Origin: Mastigias papua
Lineage: Eukaryota; Cnidaria; Scyphozoa; Rhizostomeae; Mastigiidae
Assembly: GCA_964019165.1 (NCBI GenBank)
Contig: OZ025284.1
Coordinates: 788,185 to 852,184 of the forward strand
Direction: 5' to 3'
Length of the DNA: 64,000 bases
Part shown: one piece after another, positions 61,561 through 64,000 of the stretch
How the letters are laid out: the number at the start of each line of letters is the position of its first letter
Numbering within the stretch: the stretch's first letter is position 1
Position numbers and translations under genes: made by a program
The notes under the pieces: model-generated
The model's database searches: none
The model's input: only the letters and a program-made list of their open reading frames with translations
What the model was told of the DNA's origin: nothing

Positions 61561-64000
61561 TGCACTTGCCTAAAGTCCGAGCTCCGAGTCATGATCCATT
61601 CACCATTGACGAATAGAATAGTATAAAGTGGCTTTGGCCCTCCACTTGCATGCCGATGTTTTAGTACAATAATCAAAATCAACTGGTACGTTAAATTGGA
61701 ATAAATTGTCCTATCAATCAAACTTCTCTGAAGCAAGGGCGTGCGTAGGTAGGGGGTTTGAGGTGTCAAAACCCTCACTTTCGCGGATGCTGTCGGTAAT
61801 TCATTGGTTCATCGGTACAGTTGGTATTACAGTGATAGATTGTCGGTAATCATGGTGCCTGGTTCAAGCCTTTCGGTAAATTTCTTTCGCTACATACCCC
61901 CCAGCTCAAAAGTCCTTCGTTACACCACTACTTGGAGATGACATAGCGGTTCCTATATCTCCTCTCCTTATCACAACTTTTTTTGCCTCATCTCAAAAAC
62001 TAGCTGCCCCAAAGATGAACTTGATCCTGGATGCCATTCGAGTAAATACAGGCAGAATTTTAGCGTCACGATAAACTTTCCAAGCGTTTTAAATACTTTA
62101 GTGACATCTGATAAGCATGACCTACGAAATGCTCTTCTATTTGCATAGCACACTGGCAGCTCAACCAATTTCCCTTCATTCCATGGAAATTCTCATAAGC
62201 TCTTTTGGTTGTCGTTATCTCAAGTGAAATTCCGGTCACCGTGGACTTATGTACTTGAATCCAGTTAGTTGATCTCCATCAATGTCGGCTAGTTAGCAAT
62301 AGTTTTGCACGGATACGACAGGTGCACTATGCACAGCGCACTCACATCACATTGTACTAGATTTCTTGCTTTGTACTATGGTATCTGTATTTAGTCCCTT
62401 TATGCAATTGCCGCTAAAATCCTCTAGCCTATATTTAGACGCAATTATACGGTTTGGTTCGAAATCGGTTGAAATAACCTCAAGCAAAAACCTCGGCCTC
62501 AGATGATTTGATTTTATGGACACCCTGAAAGGTGAAATTAATTTACCCAGAAATATACCGCACTTTGTATTGCTAAATAAGTCATTGATGCTGAATTCTG
62601 CTTTGAAATTGCCGCAAAGTTTGACACGCAGATTAATGATATTAGTTTGAAAAGAATCATATGATGTGTAAGCATAGTTTTGCGCTTCAATAAATAAATC
62701 GCCAAAGAAGAGCACGTCAGTACAAGTAATGCTACATTCGATGGTTAAATGTTTAAATTGTAAACAATACTTGGAAGATCTAAAATCGATGTGATAAAGT
62801 AGCGCTGGTTAGTTAAAGTTGAAAAGTCCTTTGTTCTCATGATCATGATTGCTATGATCATGATCATCAATATAATCATCGTCATCATCATCACCATTAT
62901 CATCATCATCACCACCATGAACATTTATCACATTCATAAAAGTTTTTCAATAACGAGCATCGACTATATCCACTACTTAAATAATGCAAACCAGCTCGAC
63001 AACTAGAGACACAGCAGGCAAAAACCAGTCAGAATGTCCCCAGTATACTAAACAGAGGAAACAAGCATCACTTCTAAACAAAATGGCAAGTAGAATCATT
63101 TTTCTCAACTATTGAGTGTATTGCACTCGTGGAGATTGCTCGTCGAAACGAAGGCAACGGCCTGCAGTCTTTAAACAATGAATCAACTCAAAGACACAGT
63201 CCTCATCTGAATAACCTCACTAGTGTTTGTGTAGTTCTTGATGGACTAAAAGGCAGGAAACACGGTATTAACCAGCAGATTAGAAGATATTCTAATTATC
63301 ACAATCAGGTTGGATAGCAGCGAAGCTTAGAAAGTTTTAGAACAATGCAACTGCACGCCTCCACTAAAAATAAATAAATCAAGCTAGCTAAAATTCATGC
63401 TGCATTTCTTACACTCAAAAGCACACCCGTAGTGCCAATTTCTTTGCAAGGATTATGAATCCTACAATCAAGTAGAGATGGAATTCTTTCTTTGTGCAAA
63501 AAACATATCTTATTTCCTAACATCAGCTTTAAAAGGATAAACGAGGTCTTCCACCATTAGGAGAATCATTAGGACTGGATAAGAAAATGGCTTTAAAAAG
63601 AGACAATAAAATTTGCATTTGATTGCCGGCAGATGAAAGCTCAGAGCTTATGACCAAACGATCACTTACGGTTCCTATTCGACAAATACATCAGAGCTAC
63701 AAAAATTTCCACAATTATGTAAGTGTGAAGAAAAATGGCACTGTCAGCGACTCAAATTTACTTTGGCACAGAGTGCTTTCTTGACCTTGCTTTTACTATT
63801 ATTTGGTATTTCATATAAAAAGATATTGGCTACAAAATAGCTATTATACCTTGGTAATAATGAACTTACTTATAATTTTAGGCCGTCCGAGTGAAAGAGA
63901 TAAATTGAAAAGAAGCCCCAGGAATGGTTATGGAGATTCTTCTCCTGGAAGCACTGTGTTCTGATTGTCACTTCTTCAAATTTATCTCCAAGGAAACTCA
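61561..64000. other. Right-hand flank without a supported gene
   Basis: The upstream exons of the DEG/ENaC gene are expected here or beyond. The possible pieces are a minus-strand open stretch at 63886-64000, a plus-strand possible last exon at 63884-63961, and a plus-strand open frame at 63129-63317; none could be joined in phase to another exon. A (CAT)n tract lies at 62840-62925. A minus frame of 122 codons at 62347-62715 matches no family I can name. Confidence 0.4.

Noticed and set aside
62347..62715. Minus-strand open frame of 122 codons
   Set aside because: The tail (RLEDFSGNCIKG) faintly recalls integrase ends of retroelements, but the likeness is too short to support a call.

Overview
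The window is AT-rich nuclear DNA of an invertebrate animal, probably marine. The evidence is intron-rich genes with GT-AG introns, animal-specific families (BPI/LBP, DM-domain, BTBD16/germ cell-less type BTB, SLC17, DEG/ENaC), and many microsatellites and short inverted-repeat transposons (MITEs). The phylum cannot be fixed from the sequence alone. All gene models were built by hand from splice sites, reading phase and family similarity remembered from training; no search was run.

Layout, left to right. 1315-13768 (minus): complete 15-exon BPI/LBP-like lipid-binding protein, 469 aa. 13769-18036: gene-free spacer with 32-bp minisatellites and inverted-repeat elements. 18037-21683 (minus): three-exon DM-domain transcription factor, 597 aa. 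24549-37551 (minus): 20 exons of a BTBD16/germ cell-less-like BTB protein, at least 610 aa, first exon not found. 42566-44014 (plus): intronless secreted SGNH/GDSL-like protein, 482 aa. 45810-52664 (minus): complete 10-exon SLC17 (sialin-like) transporter, 521 aa. 54689-60611 (minus): the last five exons (228 aa) of a DEG/ENaC/ASIC-type sodium channel whose 5' part lies upstream or outside the window.

For the four genes complete at the 3' end and assembled over many exons, every exon junction keeps the reading frame and the total length is a multiple of three; that is the main support for the models. Five of the six genes lie on the minus strand and the SGNH gene is the exception. The genes do not form an evident pathway; this looks like ordinary gene neighbourhood rather than a functional cluster.

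The remaining sequence is shaped by mobile and repetitive DNA: a Tc1/mariner-like MITE, two hAT-type MITEs with 8-bp target duplications, a three-copy inverted-repeat family near 1.9, 25.1 and 26.7 kb, several long hairpins inside introns, a relic of a non-LTR retrotransposon C-terminus (57.4 kb), minisatellites of 21, 32, 52 and 156 bp, and long CA, CATC and G-rich tracts. Several of these tracts sit just inside introns next to 5' splice sites. I found no clear new biological system. The best leads are the intronless SGNH gene, the intronic hairpin and repeat tracts next to splice sites, and the 156-bp higher-order repeat with an open hydrophobic frame.
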